A stretch of DNA of 64,000 nt from Serratia rhizosphaerae (GCF_009817885.1 NZ_CP041764.1:4588001-4652000), one strand, 5' to 3'. Positions 9,111 to 18,014 are shown, counted from the stretch's first letter. Notes: a model not told the origin generated them from the sequence alone. Made by a program: numbers and translations.

Positions 9111-9809
9111 ATGAGTAAGCGCAGCGATATTATTGACAGCAGTCAGGCGCACACCGCGTCTTATGGGCTGGTTTATACGGAAGTGCTTGGCTGGGTGGAT
9201 CTGGGTCATGCTCAGGGGAGTGACATCCAAGAGCTTATGGATAAGATTAACGCTGGAGAGTCATCGGGTCAGGAGCGTTATGATGTGACTTATTCACAAT
9301 CGATGGTTTCTCCGTATCGCATTCTCCGTATGGGGAAATTTATTAAATGGCGTATCAGACGTGGGCGATCGTATTATGAGCGGCAAAGCATCGCGCTGGC
9401 GATGATGATGACGCTAGCGCGCAAGTTTGAGGCATTCCAATCATCATTTCCTATCAACCTGGTTACCGACAGCGGTTTTAGCGGTGAAGATCTGGTTTCC
9501 GATTTACTCGGATTTTACCGCGTGATGTCTATTGAAAATCCGTTTCCTTTTCTGCGTCCCGTTAGTAAAGTTGATGCCTTAAGGCGTTGGGACCATTATG
9601 GCCCGATCGGTTCGTTCAAGAACGAGAGTTTTTTACCAATACTATTTCCCGATCCGGCCAGGTTTCCTCATGCTAAACCGCACAGAGGAGAGCTACCGCC
9701 CTTTATGAAAACCATCAGACCCTACAGTGACTTTAACTCTGGGAATGTTGCTGTCGCCACTCGGAATGGCTCTTTTACGCAGGGCGGGAAAGGTGCTCCT
9801 CTTATATGA
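9111..9809 (+). CDS. Uncharacterised protein, first gene of a two-gene unit
   Basis: Not recognised with confidence. It encodes 232 aa with no signal peptide or clear membrane segment. Notable stretches are GLVYTEVLGWVDLGHA near the N-terminus and GFSGEDLVSDLLGFYRVM mid-protein; a distant relation to uncharacterised DUF4056-type proteins is possible but rests on impression only. The C-terminal third is rich in Pro, Phe and Arg. The ATG at 9111 follows a GGGAGATAATCAGGG segment. The stop overlaps the next start (ATGA), so the two genes are cotranslated and their products probably act together. Confidence 0.7.
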   Translation: MSKRSDIIDSSQAHTASYGLVYTEVLGWVDLGHAQGSDIQELMDKINAGESSGQERYDVTYSQSMVSPYRILRMGKFIKWRIRRGRSYYERQSIALAMMMTLARKFEAFQSSFPINLVTDSGFSGEDLVSDLLGFYRVMSIENPFPFLRPVSKVDALRRWDHYGPIGSFKNESFLPILFPDPARFPHAKPHRGELPPFMKTIRPYSDFNSGNVAVATRNGSFTQGGKGAPLI

Positions 9810-10240
9810 ATAAGACGCAGAAGATAGTTGCTGTTATTAGCGTTATCGCCATTGCTGCTCTGGCCGCTGTATTGGTGTATTTGTGGCCGACGATGAAAAC
9901 AGAGTTTGCTGGCAGCGCGCAATATACCGAGCAAGATTCTCGCCTGTATCAATTCTACACGCCAGAGTTGTTCAAAAATATGCCGCGTATTTCCGACCAC
10001 TATGATTTCAATTACGCAAGCATCTCAGGTCCAGAAGCGCAGGCCTTTGCGGTGACATTTTATGGCACGAGTAACATCAGTAGCGTAAACGCTTATTTGG
10101 CAAACATGGGTTACCAACCGCAGGCTACTTGTACGGTTGAGGCTGAATGTTGGCGCACTGCAGGGTCGAAAGATGTGGTGATGGTTGCGCAGTTGCCGAA
10201 ACCGGAGAGGGTATTTATCCAGATTTATCGCCGGCCTTAA
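9806..10240 (+). CDS. Uncharacterised membrane-anchored protein
   Basis: It encodes 144 aa: one N-terminal transmembrane helix (IVAVISVIAIAALAAVLVYLW, residues 7-27), then a soluble domain of about 115 residues presumably outside the cytoplasm. Two cysteines (in TCTVEAECW) could form a disulfide. It overlaps the preceding unknown gene by 4 bp. No family recognised. Base composition is less G+C-rich than in the purine genes upstream, as is that of its partner, which suggests accessory DNA. Confidence 0.7.
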   Translation: MNKTQKIVAVISVIAIAALAAVLVYLWPTMKTEFAGSAQYTEQDSRLYQFYTPELFKNMPRISDHYDFNYASISGPEAQAFAVTFYGTSNISSVNAYLANMGYQPQATCTVEAECWRTAGSKDVVMVAQLPKPERVFIQIYRRP

Positions 10241-10308
10241 GAGGATTGGACAGTGTTCGAGCACGAGTTGCCTGTCGAGATACCTTTTTTCTCCTTACAT
10301 AAAAAACG

Positions 10309-10326
10309 GCCAGGCTTTAGCCTGGC
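10309..10326 (-). terminator. Rho-independent terminator for the SRPBCC/ArsR operon
   Basis: The stem GCCAGGC/GCCTGGC with loop TTTA is followed on the minus strand by a run of six T (10306-10301). It sits just after the minus-strand SRPBCC gene and also separates it from the convergent unknown pair. Confidence 0.8.
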
Positions 10327-10354
10327 GCGTAATCACCAATGCGACTTTCATTGA

Positions 10355-10888
10355 CTACAGCTTGGCGCGGTACGCCTCTTCGGCCTGCGTCAGCGTAGCC
10401 CAGAACGGCCGCGGCGGCTGATTGTTCAGGCGATCGACCAAAATATCCAGATGGGTGTGCCAGCCGCCGGCGACGCTCAGCATCTGGCTGCGGTCGGCCA
10501 GGCGACGGTGGGTGACGGTCAGCAGCACGTTGTCGCCTTGCTCGGTCAGCTCAAAGGTGACTTCTGACGGGCGTTCTTCGCCTTTTTCTTCCCAGGTGAA
10601 GCTCAGAACCTGCGGCGGAAACAGGCAGATAATATGCCCGGGATTGGTGACCGGGCCGCAGTAAGCCTTGTACTCCGCCGGCGTGGGTTCATCTTTGCCC
10701 GCCAGTTCGCCGTTATTGAACACCAGCTCGAACGGCGCGCCGCGTTCCAGCTTCATTTCGCCCGCCGCCAGCCAGGTGGCGCGTTTGTCTGACTCGGTCA
10801 GATAGGCCCATACGCGCTCAATCGGGCCGGGCAGCAGACGCTGGATCCTCAATGTGCCGGTTTCAATTACCATACCGTAATCATTCAT
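10355..10888 (-). CDS. SRPBCC (AHSA1/START-like) domain protein
   Basis: A 177-aa protein of the AHSA1/CalC-like SRPBCC fold, which forms a hydrophobic cavity for small ligands. The N-terminal IQRLLPGPIERVWAYLTESDKRATWLAAGEMKLERGAPFEL and the later VLSFTWEE and LLTVTHRRL segments are typical. Such proteins are commonly encoded right after a small ArsR regulator, as here: the ArsR stop is 3 bases upstream of this ATG. The ligand is unknown; a stress or detoxification role is only a guess from the pairing. Confidence 0.85.
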   Translation of the reverse strand: MNDYGMVIETGTLRIQRLLPGPIERVWAYLTESDKRATWLAAGEMKLERGAPFELVFNNGELAGKDEPTPAEYKAYCGPVTNPGHIICLFPPQVLSFTWEEKGEERPSEVTFELTEQGDNVLLTVTHRRLADRSQMLSVAGGWHTHLDILVDRLNNQPPRPFWATLTQAEEAYRAKL

Positions 10889-10891
10889 CGT

Positions 10892-11239
10892 TCACTCCTT
10901 GGGAGTGGACGGCTCCGACTGCCGCAGCGCCTGTTCCAGCGCATCGAGTCGTTCCGTCCAGAAATGTTCATAGGATTGCAGCCATTGCATGGCCTGCGCC
11001 ATCGGCTCTGGTTCGAGTCGGCAAATATGGTTTCTTCCCTGCACGGTGCGCTGCACCAGTCCTGCCTGTTCCAGGGCTTTGATGTGCTTGGAGGCGCCGG
11101 CGAAACTCATGTTAAGCGGCGCGGCCAGCTCGCCGATACTGCGCTCGCCCTGCGACAGCCGCGTCAGGATCGCGCGTCTTGTCGGATCGGCCAGCGCATG
11201 AAAAACGGCGTCCAGCTGAGAGTGCGGTAATTTAACCAT
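10892..11239 (-). CDS. ArsR-family winged-helix transcriptional regulator
   Basis: A 115-aa regulator. The frame extends upstream to 11389, but the ATG at 11239 gives the classical start MVKLPHSQLDAVFHALADPTRRAILTRL. The winged helix runs through residues 10-90 (GERSIGELAAPLNMSFAGASKHIKALEQAGLV). No ArsR-type metal-binding cysteine pair (CxC) is present, so sensing is probably not of heavy metals. It is cotranscribed with the SRPBCC gene and divergent from the acyl carrier protein gene. Confidence 0.88.
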   Translation of the reverse strand: MVKLPHSQLDAVFHALADPTRRAILTRLSQGERSIGELAAPLNMSFAGASKHIKALEQAGLVQRTVQGRNHICRLEPEPMAQAMQWLQSYEHFWTERLDALEQALRQSEPSTPKE

Positions 11240-11365
11240 ATGGTTGAATATAGAACGATGCGTCGGATATTCAATCTCTTTTTGTCTGGTTTTTTCCGGC
11301 GACGTGATACAGGTGGCAAAATGGCATCCGAGGGATAAAACGTGACGAATGGGGATTTTTTTGGC

Positions 11366-11382
11366 AAAAATGCGGCATTTTT
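11366..11382. promoter_or_regulatory. Inverted repeat between arsR and the ACP gene
   Basis: Perfect 8-bp arms AAAAATGC and GCATTTTT around one G, in the intergenic space upstream of the acyl carrier protein gene. Size and place suit an operator for the adjacent ArsR protein, but no binding evidence exists. Confidence 0.4.
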
Positions 11383-11458
11383 TCAACATAATCCTATATT
11401 TTCAGCCACTGGCGTCGGCAATGATCGCCCATCTTGGAAGATTTTTCGGAGAAAACGT

Positions 11459-11701
11459 ATGGAAACCATTGGGCAACGCGTGCTCGGCGCACTGGCCAAA
11501 CTACAGGGGATTAATAAATCCAACATGTCGATTGATGCAGATTTCTTTTTCGATCTGGAAATGGACTCGCTGGATCGGGTGGAGGCGCTGACGCTGCTGG
11601 AACAGGAATTCGGCATGACGATCCCGCTGGCGGATGCGGCTAAATTCAGCCGGGTGCGCGACGTGGTCGACTACCTGACGCCGCACCTGGGCGGCGCCTG
11701 A
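11459..11701 (+). CDS. Stand-alone acyl carrier protein
   Basis: An 80-aa ACP. The phosphopantetheine attachment serine is S37 in EMDSLDRVEAL, within the usual helix-2 context, followed by LLEQEFGMTIPLADAAKFSRVRDVVDYL. The frame continues upstream to 11342, but the ATG at 11459 follows CGGAGAAA and gives a normal ACP length. It is not beside any fatty-acid synthesis gene, so it is not the housekeeping AcpP. Its partner synthase or ligase is not evident nearby; the dpg cluster about 8 kb away uses CoA thioesters in its known form. Confidence 0.88.
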   Translation: METIGQRVLGALAKLQGINKSNMSIDADFFFDLEMDSLDRVEALTLLEQEFGMTIPLADAAKFSRVRDVVDYLTPHLGGA

Positions 11702-11714
11702 GGGGACGGCGACG

Positions 11715-12587
11715 CTAGCCCATCGCTTTCGCCAGCGCGTCAAGAAACACGCCGACCCGCAGCGGCAGGTAACGATGACTGGGAAACAGCGCCCAGACGG
11801 CCAATGCCTGCGGCTGAACATCCTGCAGTTCAATGGCGACCAGCTCGCCGCGGCGCAGTTCCTCCCGAATATCCCAGTGGGTGAGCTGCGCCAGCCCCAG
11901 CCCCGCCTTGCACAGTGAACGCACGCCCTCAACGCTGCTGCAGCTAAAGCGCCCGTCGATACTGACCCCGGTGGTCTGACCGTCGTCGGCAAATGACCAC
12001 TGCAGCACGTTACTCAGCCGCAAGCAGGCAAAGCTGGCAAGATCCGCCAGCCGCTGCGGCCGGCCGTGCCGTTGCAGATAGGCCGGCGCCGCGCACAGTA
12101 CGCGCGGATTATCGGCAATCTTGCGGGCGATCAGGTTGGAATCACGCAGCGGAGCGACACGGATCGCCACGTCAAAGCCCTGCGCGACGATATCGACGAC
12201 CTCGTCGCTCAGTTGCAGATCCACTTTCATATCAGGATTTTCCGCCAGCAGCGTCGGAATGAGCGGCACCAGAATACGCTGCCCGAGCCCGGAGGGGGCG
12301 GTGACGCGCAGCTGACCGCCAGCACCTTGCCGCCCGCTGGAAAACAGGACGCGTGCGCTTTGCTCCGCTTCCAGCATGGTGCGGGCGTAAGGCGTAAACT
12401 CCGCGCCTTCTGGGGTGAGCGACACCGCGCGGGTGGTGCGGTGCAACAGGCGCACGCCGAGCGAGGCTTCCAGCGCCGCCAGCCGCCGCGAGACCGACAT
12501 CGGCGACATGTCCAGACGGTGCGCCGCCTGCGTCAGGCTGCCGGTCTGGGCCACCTGCAGGAAAATTTCAATCTCTTTCAGGTTCAT
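11715..12587 (-). CDS. LysR-family transcriptional regulator
   Basis: A 290-aa LysR regulator: N-terminal winged helix (MNLKEIEIFLQVAQTGSLTQAAHRLDMSPMSVSRRLAALEASLGVRLLHRTTRAVSLT shape) and a C-terminal effector-binding domain of the periplasmic-binding fold. It is divergent from the flavin oxidoreductase gene at 12695, with a short inverted repeat directly upstream of its own start. This arrangement suggests it controls that reductase in response to an electrophile or related ligand, by analogy with other LysR/OYE pairs. Confidence 0.9.
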   Translation of the reverse strand: MNLKEIEIFLQVAQTGSLTQAAHRLDMSPMSVSRRLAALEASLGVRLLHRTTRAVSLTPEGAEFTPYARTMLEAEQSARVLFSSGRQGAGGQLRVTAPSGLGQRILVPLIPTLLAENPDMKVDLQLSDEVVDIVAQGFDVAIRVAPLRDSNLIARKIADNPRVLCAAPAYLQRHGRPQRLADLASFACLRLSNVLQWSFADDGQTTGVSIDGRFSCSSVEGVRSLCKAGLGLAQLTHWDIREELRRGELVAIELQDVQPQALAVWALFPSHRYLPLRVGVFLDALAKAMG

Positions 12588-12606
12588 TATAACGAATTCC
12601 GTTATA
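12588..12606. promoter_or_regulatory. Inverted repeat in the lysR/OYE divergent promoter
   Basis: Arms TATAACG and CGTTATA, perfect over 7 bp, with a 5-base centre, touch the start codon of the minus-strand LysR gene. This is a likely LysR or autoregulatory binding site. Confidence 0.5.
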
Positions 12607-12694
12607 CGGGTTTATCTGGCCCCGGTATTTTTCCTGACCAAACCCGGGATTACAATTGGTTTTGTTTATAATAAGCTAACCGGAGAGGCCTGTC

Positions 12695-13792
12695 ATGAAT
12701 CATTCCGCGCTGTTCCAGACGCAGCAAATCAACCAACTGTTGTTGCCCAACCGGCTGGCGGTGGCGCCGATGACGCGGGTTTCCGCCTCCGCCGACGGCG
12801 TGGTGGGCGAGAGAATGCGCCAGTATTATCAGCGCTTCGCGCAGGGCGAGTTTGGCCTGATCGTCAGTGAAGGCATCTATATCGACAGCGCCAGCTCGCA
12901 GAGCTATGACTTTCAGTCCGGGCTGGTGAACCAGGCGCAGCAGCGCGGCTGGCAGCAGGTGACGCAGGCGGTGCATCAGCACGGCGGCAAAATCTTCGCC
13001 CAGCTCCAGCATGCCGGCGCGCTGTCGCAGGCAAACCGTCATCGTATGCATACCGTCGCCCCTTCAGCGCTGCGGCCGAAAGGCGAGCAGATGGCCTTTT
13101 ACCGCGGTGAAGGGCAATATCCGCTGCCGCGTGCGCTGGACGACGGAGAGATTCAACAGATTATTGCGGATTTCGCTACTGCGGCGGAACGTGCGCTGCA
13201 TGCCGGTTTTGACGGTATCGAGATTCACGGCGCCAATGGCTACCTGCTGGACCAATTTTTCACCGACTACAGCAATCAGCGCGATGACCGCTGGGGCGGC
13301 GATATTATCGGCCGGCTGTCGCTCAGCCTGGCGGTGATCGACGCGGTGCGTCAGCGGATTGGTCGTGCGGCGCCGCTGGGAATTCGCCTGTCGCAGGGCA
13401 AGGTGAATGATTTTGACCATAAATGGTCCGAAGGCGAGGTCGGGGCCAAAGCGGTGTTCCAACGGCTGGCGGCCTCGGGCATCGATTTTCTGCACGTTAC
13501 CGAACATGAGGCGTGGCAGCCGGCATTCGACGCCGACGGGGCGTCGCTGGCGGCACTGGCGCATCGCCATGCGCCGTCGCTGACGCTGATTGCCAACGGC
13601 GGGCTGCATCAACCGCAGCGGGCGCTGCAGCTGACGGAGCAGGGGGCCGATGTGATTGCGCTGGGGCGCGGCGCGCTGGCTAACCCTGACTGGCCGCGGC
13701 GGGTGCGCCAGGGGTTGGCGCTGCAGGAATTCGACCGCGCGCTGCTCGGGCCTATCGCCGATATCAAAGAGAGCGAGCTGCGGCTGGCGTAA
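12695..13792 (+). CDS. NADH:flavin oxidoreductase (Old Yellow Enzyme family)
   Basis: An FMN-containing TIM-barrel ene-reductase of 365 aa. Family marks are the N-terminal LPNRLAVAPMTRVSA, QLQHAGALS, the substrate/FMN segment FDGIEIHGANGYLLDQFFTDYSNQRDDRWGG (residues about 170-205) and the phosphate-binding VIALGRGALANPDWP. It reduces activated C=C bonds with NAD(P)H; the substrate is unknown. GGAGAGG precedes the start. It is transcribed away from the LysR gene that probably regulates it. Confidence 0.92.
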   Translation: MNHSALFQTQQINQLLLPNRLAVAPMTRVSASADGVVGERMRQYYQRFAQGEFGLIVSEGIYIDSASSQSYDFQSGLVNQAQQRGWQQVTQAVHQHGGKIFAQLQHAGALSQANRHRMHTVAPSALRPKGEQMAFYRGEGQYPLPRALDDGEIQQIIADFATAAERALHAGFDGIEIHGANGYLLDQFFTDYSNQRDDRWGGDIIGRLSLSLAVIDAVRQRIGRAAPLGIRLSQGKVNDFDHKWSEGEVGAKAVFQRLAASGIDFLHVTEHEAWQPAFDADGASLAALAHRHAPSLTLIANGGLHQPQRALQLTEQGADVIALGRGALANPDWPRRVRQGLALQEFDRALLGPIADIKESELRLA

Positions 13793-13823
13793 TGCGACTT
13801 CCCTGTCGCGGTGCGGCCTACAG

Positions 13824-14834
13824 CTACAGCCAGCCCTTGATCTGCCGGATGATTTCGGTGGTGGAGATGCCGTAACGGTCATGCAGGGTCGGCAGCGCGC
13901 CGGCCAGCAGGAAGGCGTCCGGCAGAGCGATCTGCCGGAACGCCGGCGTCACGCCGTTGCGCAGCAGGGTTGACGCCACGGCTTCCCCCAGACCGCCAAT
14001 CTGTGAATGGTTCTCCGCAACGATCACCAGCCGGCCGGAGACGCCGGCCTCGCGCAGAATGGTCTCCTCATCCAGCGGTTTGATCACCGGCGAATGCACC
14101 ACCGCCACGCTGACGCCGCTCTGCTCCAGCTGTTCCGCCGCCTCCAGCGCACGCATGGTCATCAGGCCGCTGGCGATAATCACCACATCTTTACCGTCGC
14201 GCAGCCGCTGGGCCTTACCGTGACGGTACTGATAATCGTAACGGTCGAGCACCAGCGGTACTTTGCCGCGCAGCAGGCGCATATACACCGGCCCCTGATG
14301 CGCCGCCACCGCCGGCACCATCTGGCTCAGCTCCAGCGCGTCGCAGGGATCGATCACCGTCAGGTTCGGCATGCCGCGGAAGATCGCCAGATCTTCGGTG
14401 GCCTGATGGCTCGGGCCGTAACCGGTGGTCAGCCCCGGCAGGGCGCAGGCGATTTTAACGTTCAGGTTCTCCTCGGCGATCGCCATACAGATAAAGTCAT
14501 AGGCGCGCCGGGCGGCGAACACCGCATAGGTGGTGACGAACGGCGTAAAGCCTTCGCGCGCCATGCCGGCGGCGGCGCTCATCAACAGCTGCTCCGCCAT
14601 GCCCATCTGATAGAAACGCTCGGGAAACGCCTTTGCGAACAGGTGCAGATCGGTGTATTTGCTGAGATCGGCGGTCATGCCGACGATGTCGTCGCGCTGC
14701 CGGGCCAGCGCAACCAGCGCTTCACCAAACGGCGCGGACTGTGTCGGCTGGCCTTCGGCGGCGATGGAGGCGATCATCGCCGAGGTGGTTAAACGCTTTT
14801 TGCCGCCGGCGGGCGTGGTGGTGGTCTGGCTCAT
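13824..14834 (-). CDS. Transketolase, C-terminal subunit
   Basis: The pyrimidine-binding and C-terminal half of a two-subunit transketolase or related TPP enzyme, 336 aa. The ATG at 14834 is chosen over 14876 because it overlaps the stop of the N-terminal subunit gene (ATGA), the usual coupling. Visible segments are EALVALARQRDDIVGMTADLSKYTD, the TPP-activating glutamate region MGMAEQLLMSAAAGMA, GYGPSHQATEDLAIFRGMPNL and IVAENHSQIGGLG. With the neighbouring SDR and MFS genes it suggests uptake and breakdown of a sugar or sugar acid via ketose-phosphate cleavage. Confidence 0.92.
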   Translation of the reverse strand: MSQTTTTPAGGKKRLTTSAMIASIAAEGQPTQSAPFGEALVALARQRDDIVGMTADLSKYTDLHLFAKAFPERFYQMGMAEQLLMSAAAGMAREGFTPFVTTYAVFAARRAYDFICMAIAEENLNVKIACALPGLTTGYGPSHQATEDLAIFRGMPNLTVIDPCDALELSQMVPAVAAHQGPVYMRLLRGKVPLVLDRYDYQYRHGKAQRLRDGKDVVIIASGLMTMRALEAAEQLEQSGVSVAVVHSPVIKPLDEETILREAGVSGRLVIVAENHSQIGGLGEAVASTLLRNGVTPAFRQIALPDAFLLAGALPTLHDRYGISTTEIIRQIKGWL

Positions 14835-15682
14835 GGTTGTTCTCCGATTTCCAGGGCGGTCAGCGCCTGATCCCATTCATGTTCATCCACGCGGATGAAG
14901 TGCGTTTTCTCCCGCGCCTCCAGAAAAGGGACGCCTTTGCCCATGCGGGTGTCGCACAGGATCACCCGCGGCTGGGGTTTATCGTGGCGGCGCGCGGCGT
15001 CGAAGGCGGTCACCAGGGCGTCGAGGTCGTTGCCGTCTACCCGCTGCACATGCCAGCCGAACGCCTGCCAGCGGTCGGCCAGCGGTTCGAAGGAGAGGAT
15101 CTCCGACGAGTGGCCGTCCGCTTGCTGATTGTTGACGTCCACCAGGGCAATCAGGTTATCCAGCCGCCAGTGCGCGGCGGACATCACCGCCTCCCAGGTG
15201 GAGCCTTCATTGAGTTCGCCGTCGGACAGCAGGTTGTAAATAAACGCCGGGTTGTTTTTGCGCTTCAGCCCCAGGCAGGCGCCCACCGCGATGCCCAGCC
15301 CGTGCCCCAAGGAACCGCCGGTGATCTCCATACCGGGGGTGTAGGCGGCCATGCCGGACATCGGCAGACGGCTGTCGTCGGCGCCGTAGGTTTCGCGCTC
15401 ATCGAGCGGCAGAATACCGGCCTCCAGCAGCGCGGCGTAGAGCGCGATAGCATAGTGGCCGATCGACAGATAGAAACGGTCGCGCTGTTCCCATTCGGGA
15501 TCGTCCGCGCGGTAGCACAGGGCGTGAAAATAGCTGACCGCCAGCAGGTCTGCAGCGCCGAGCGCCTGGCCGATATAGCCTTGCCCCTGCACCTGGCCCA
15601 TAATCAGCGCGTGCCGGCGAATGTTGTACGCCCGCTGCTGCAGTGAGAGCGCGGCGGTCTGCTGTACATCGATTGTGGTCAT
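14831..15682 (-). CDS. Transketolase, N-terminal subunit
   Basis: The pyrophosphate-binding half of a split transketolase, 283 aa. The TPP motif GDGELNEGSTWEAVMSAAHWRLDNLIALVDVNNQQADG fits the GDGxx...NN consensus, and GGSLGHGLGIAVGACLG is also characteristic. The gene precedes the C-terminal subunit with a 4-bp overlap and follows the MFS transporter by 15 bases. Split transketolases are common in dedicated carbohydrate-catabolic operons; the housekeeping enzyme is a single chain. Confidence 0.92.
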   Translation of the reverse strand: MTTIDVQQTAALSLQQRAYNIRRHALIMGQVQGQGYIGQALGAADLLAVSYFHALCYRADDPEWEQRDRFYLSIGHYAIALYAALLEAGILPLDERETYGADDSRLPMSGMAAYTPGMEITGGSLGHGLGIAVGACLGLKRKNNPAFIYNLLSDGELNEGSTWEAVMSAAHWRLDNLIALVDVNNQQADGHSSEILSFEPLADRWQAFGWHVQRVDGNDLDALVTAFDAARRHDKPQPRVILCDTRMGKGVPFLEAREKTHFIRVDEHEWDQALTALEIGEQP

Positions 15683-15697
15683 GTTTTAACTCCGTGA

Positions 15698-16996
15698 TTA
15701 TCGGTTAACCTGCGCGGCCGGAATGCGGAACACCAACAGCGAACCGGCCAGCAATACCAGTGTGATCAGATACATGCCCCAGGCGGGTGAGCCGGTGATG
15801 CTGCTGATGCCGCCGATCAGGTAAGGGGAGAAGAAGCCCGCCAGGTTGGCGAAGCAGTTCACCGCGGCGATGCCGGCGGCGGCGGAAACGCCGCCCAGCA
15901 GATTGGTAGGCAGCATCCAGAACAATGAGGAGGCGGAGAGGATGCCCGCCGCCGCCAGGCAGAGAAAGGCGACCGACAGCGCGACATAATGGCCGAACTG
16001 GGTGGCCAGCAGCAGCGCCGCAGCGCCCGCCAGCATCGGGATCGCCAGATGCCAGCGCCGTTCACGATGACGGTCGCCGCTGCGCCCGGCCAGAATCATC
16101 GCCACGATGGCGCACAGATACGGCAGACTGCTGAGCAGACCGATCTGCAGCGGTTCGCGGATGCCGGCGTTTCTGACCAGCGTCGGCAGCCAGAAGGTGA
16201 GCGCATACTGGCCCATCACCACGCAGAAATAGATCAGCGCCAGCAGCCACAGCCGCCTGTCGCTGATAAACGCGGCGATGGTGCCGTGCTGGTGTTTATG
16301 CTGGTCGTCGGCGTCGAGATCGGCGCGCACCAGGCGTTTTTGGTGTTCATCCAGCCAGGGCGCGTCCTCGACCCGGTCCTTCAGCGCCATCAGTACCACC
16401 AGCCCCATCAGCAGCGTGGGCACCGCCTCCAGCGCAAACATCCACTGCCAGCCGGCCCAGCCGTGCACGCCGGCAAAGCGCTCCATAATCCAGCCGGAGA
16501 TCGGGCCGCCGATCATGCCGGACAGCGGAATGGCGATAAACCACAGCACCGTCATGCGCGCGCGCCGCGCCGCCGGGAACCAGTAGGTGAGATACAGCAG
16601 CAGGCCGGGCGCCAGGCCGGCTTCCGCCACGCCAAGCAGAAAGCGCAGCAGGTAAAACTGCCAGGCGGTTTCCACCAGGGCGAACAGGCCGGAAATCAGT
16701 CCCCAGGTGATCATGATGCGGGCGATCCAACGTCTGGCGCCCACCCGGTGCAGGATCAGATTGCTCGGTACTTCGAAGAAAAAATACCCGATAAAGAAAA
16801 TGCCGGCGCCGAGACCGTAGACGGTTTCGCTGAGCGCCAGATCGTCCATCATCTGCAGCTTGGCGAAGCCGACGTTTACCCGATCAAGGTAGGCGCACAG
16901 GTAGCACAGCATCAAAATCGGCATCAGCCGCCAGGCGATCTTGCGGTAAGCCGTGTCGCGCACGCCGGCGGCGGCGGTCAGGTTAAGCGTTGTCAT
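15698..16996 (-). CDS. MFS transporter, anion:cation symporter type
   Basis: A 12-helix major facilitator of the ACS family (organic anions and sugar acids). The GTG at 17005 is also open, but the ATG at 16996 has AGGAG at ideal spacing, giving 432 aa beginning MTTLNLTAAAGVRDTAYRKIAWRLMPILMLCYLCAYLDRVNVGFAKLQM, a characteristic ACS start. Further marks are FFFEVPSNLILHRVGARRWIARIM and EAGLAPGLLLYLTYWFP. It lies between the SDR and transketolase genes, so it probably imports the substrate they degrade. Confidence 0.92.
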   Translation of the reverse strand: MTTLNLTAAAGVRDTAYRKIAWRLMPILMLCYLCAYLDRVNVGFAKLQMMDDLALSETVYGLGAGIFFIGYFFFEVPSNLILHRVGARRWIARIMITWGLISGLFALVETAWQFYLLRFLLGVAEAGLAPGLLLYLTYWFPAARRARMTVLWFIAIPLSGMIGGPISGWIMERFAGVHGWAGWQWMFALEAVPTLLMGLVVLMALKDRVEDAPWLDEHQKRLVRADLDADDQHKHQHGTIAAFISDRRLWLLALIYFCVVMGQYALTFWLPTLVRNAGIREPLQIGLLSSLPYLCAIVAMILAGRSGDRHRERRWHLAIPMLAGAAALLLATQFGHYVALSVAFLCLAAAGILSASSLFWMLPTNLLGGVSAAAGIAAVNCFANLAGFFSPYLIGGISSITGSPAWGMYLITLVLLAGSLLVFRIPAAQVNR

Positions 16997-17063
16997 GATG
17001 TCCACTCCTGAAACAGACGGGGATCCCCCGCTGTGCGGGGGCCGTAAGGCGGGCGAGGCCGGA

Positions 17064-17813
17064 TCAGTGAATCAGCATGCCGCCGTTCACGTCCAGCGTG
17101 ATGCCGGTCAGGTAGCTGGAGAGGTCGCTGGCCAGGAACAGCGCGGCGTTGGCGACGTCCTGCGCGTTGCCCAGCCGGCCGAGCGGAATGCCGTCGATAA
17201 TGGCGTGCCGGCGCTCGTCCTGCATCAGGCCGCCGGTGATATCGGTCTGGATCAGGCCGGGGGTGATGCTGTTGATGCGGATCTGCTCCGGGGCGAACTC
17301 GCGCGCCATCGCTTTCGCCAGCCCGAGCACGCCGGCTTTGGCGGCGCTGTAGTGCGGACCGCCGAAGATGCCGCCGCCGCGCTGGGCGGATACCGACGAC
17401 AGGCAGACGATGCTGCCGCCGCCGTTGGCGCGCATCGCCGGGATCACCGCCTGCGACATCAGCAGCGTACCGCGCAGGCTGACGTCCAGCACGCGGTCGT
17501 AGTCCTGCATGCCGATCTCCAGCGTTTTTACCGGCTGGGTAATGCCGGCGTTGTTGACCAGTACGTCGATGCGGCCGTAGTGCTCGAGGATTTGCGCCAC
17601 GGCCTGATTGACCGCCTGCGGGTCGGCGACGTCAACCGCCAGTCCCAGATGGCCGTCGCCAAGCTGCTGCGCGGCATGGGCCGCCGCGTGGCGATCCAGA
17701 TCCAGGATCGCCACGCGTGCGCCGTGGGCGGCAAAGCAGGCGGCGGTGGCGCGGCCGATGCCGCGCTCGGAGGCGGCGCCGGTGATAACGGCGATTTTAT
17801 TGTTCAGTAACAT
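17064..17813 (-). CDS. SDR-family dehydrogenase
   Basis: A classical short-chain dehydrogenase/reductase, 249 aa. The nucleotide-binding GAASERGIG, NNAG motif (VLVNNAGIT), catalytic Ser in IVCLSSVSAQ, YSAAK (Y-x-x-x-K) and C-terminal DVNGGM are all present. It is the first gene of the minus-strand SDR-MFS-transketolase operon, with AGGAG 8 bases before the ATG. It probably oxidises a polyol or sugar acid to a ketose for the split transketolase. The divergent LysR gene is the likely regulator. Confidence 0.92.
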   Translation of the reverse strand: MLLNNKIAVITGAASERGIGRATAACFAAHGARVAILDLDRHAAAHAAQQLGDGHLGLAVDVADPQAVNQAVAQILEHYGRIDVLVNNAGITQPVKTLEIGMQDYDRVLDVSLRGTLLMSQAVIPAMRANGGGSIVCLSSVSAQRGGGIFGGPHYSAAKAGVLGLAKAMAREFAPEQIRINSITPGLIQTDITGGLMQDERRHAIIDGIPLGRLGNAQDVANAALFLASDLSSYLTGITLDVNGGMLIH

Positions 17814-18014
17814 CTGCGACTCCTGAGTATTTTTATGTTTTTACGGCCATCGCGGCCGGTAGGGTGTGTTCAGCATTGAAGGAGATGCACTTTTCGGCAA
17901 TGCAAAAAAATTCAGTCGATGATGAATTAAACTTATGTTTTGATCGGCTTAACATTTTCAGCTCCGGCGACGTGACAGGCTGTGACGAAATCAAGGCAAG
18001 CGGAGGTACGGCGG

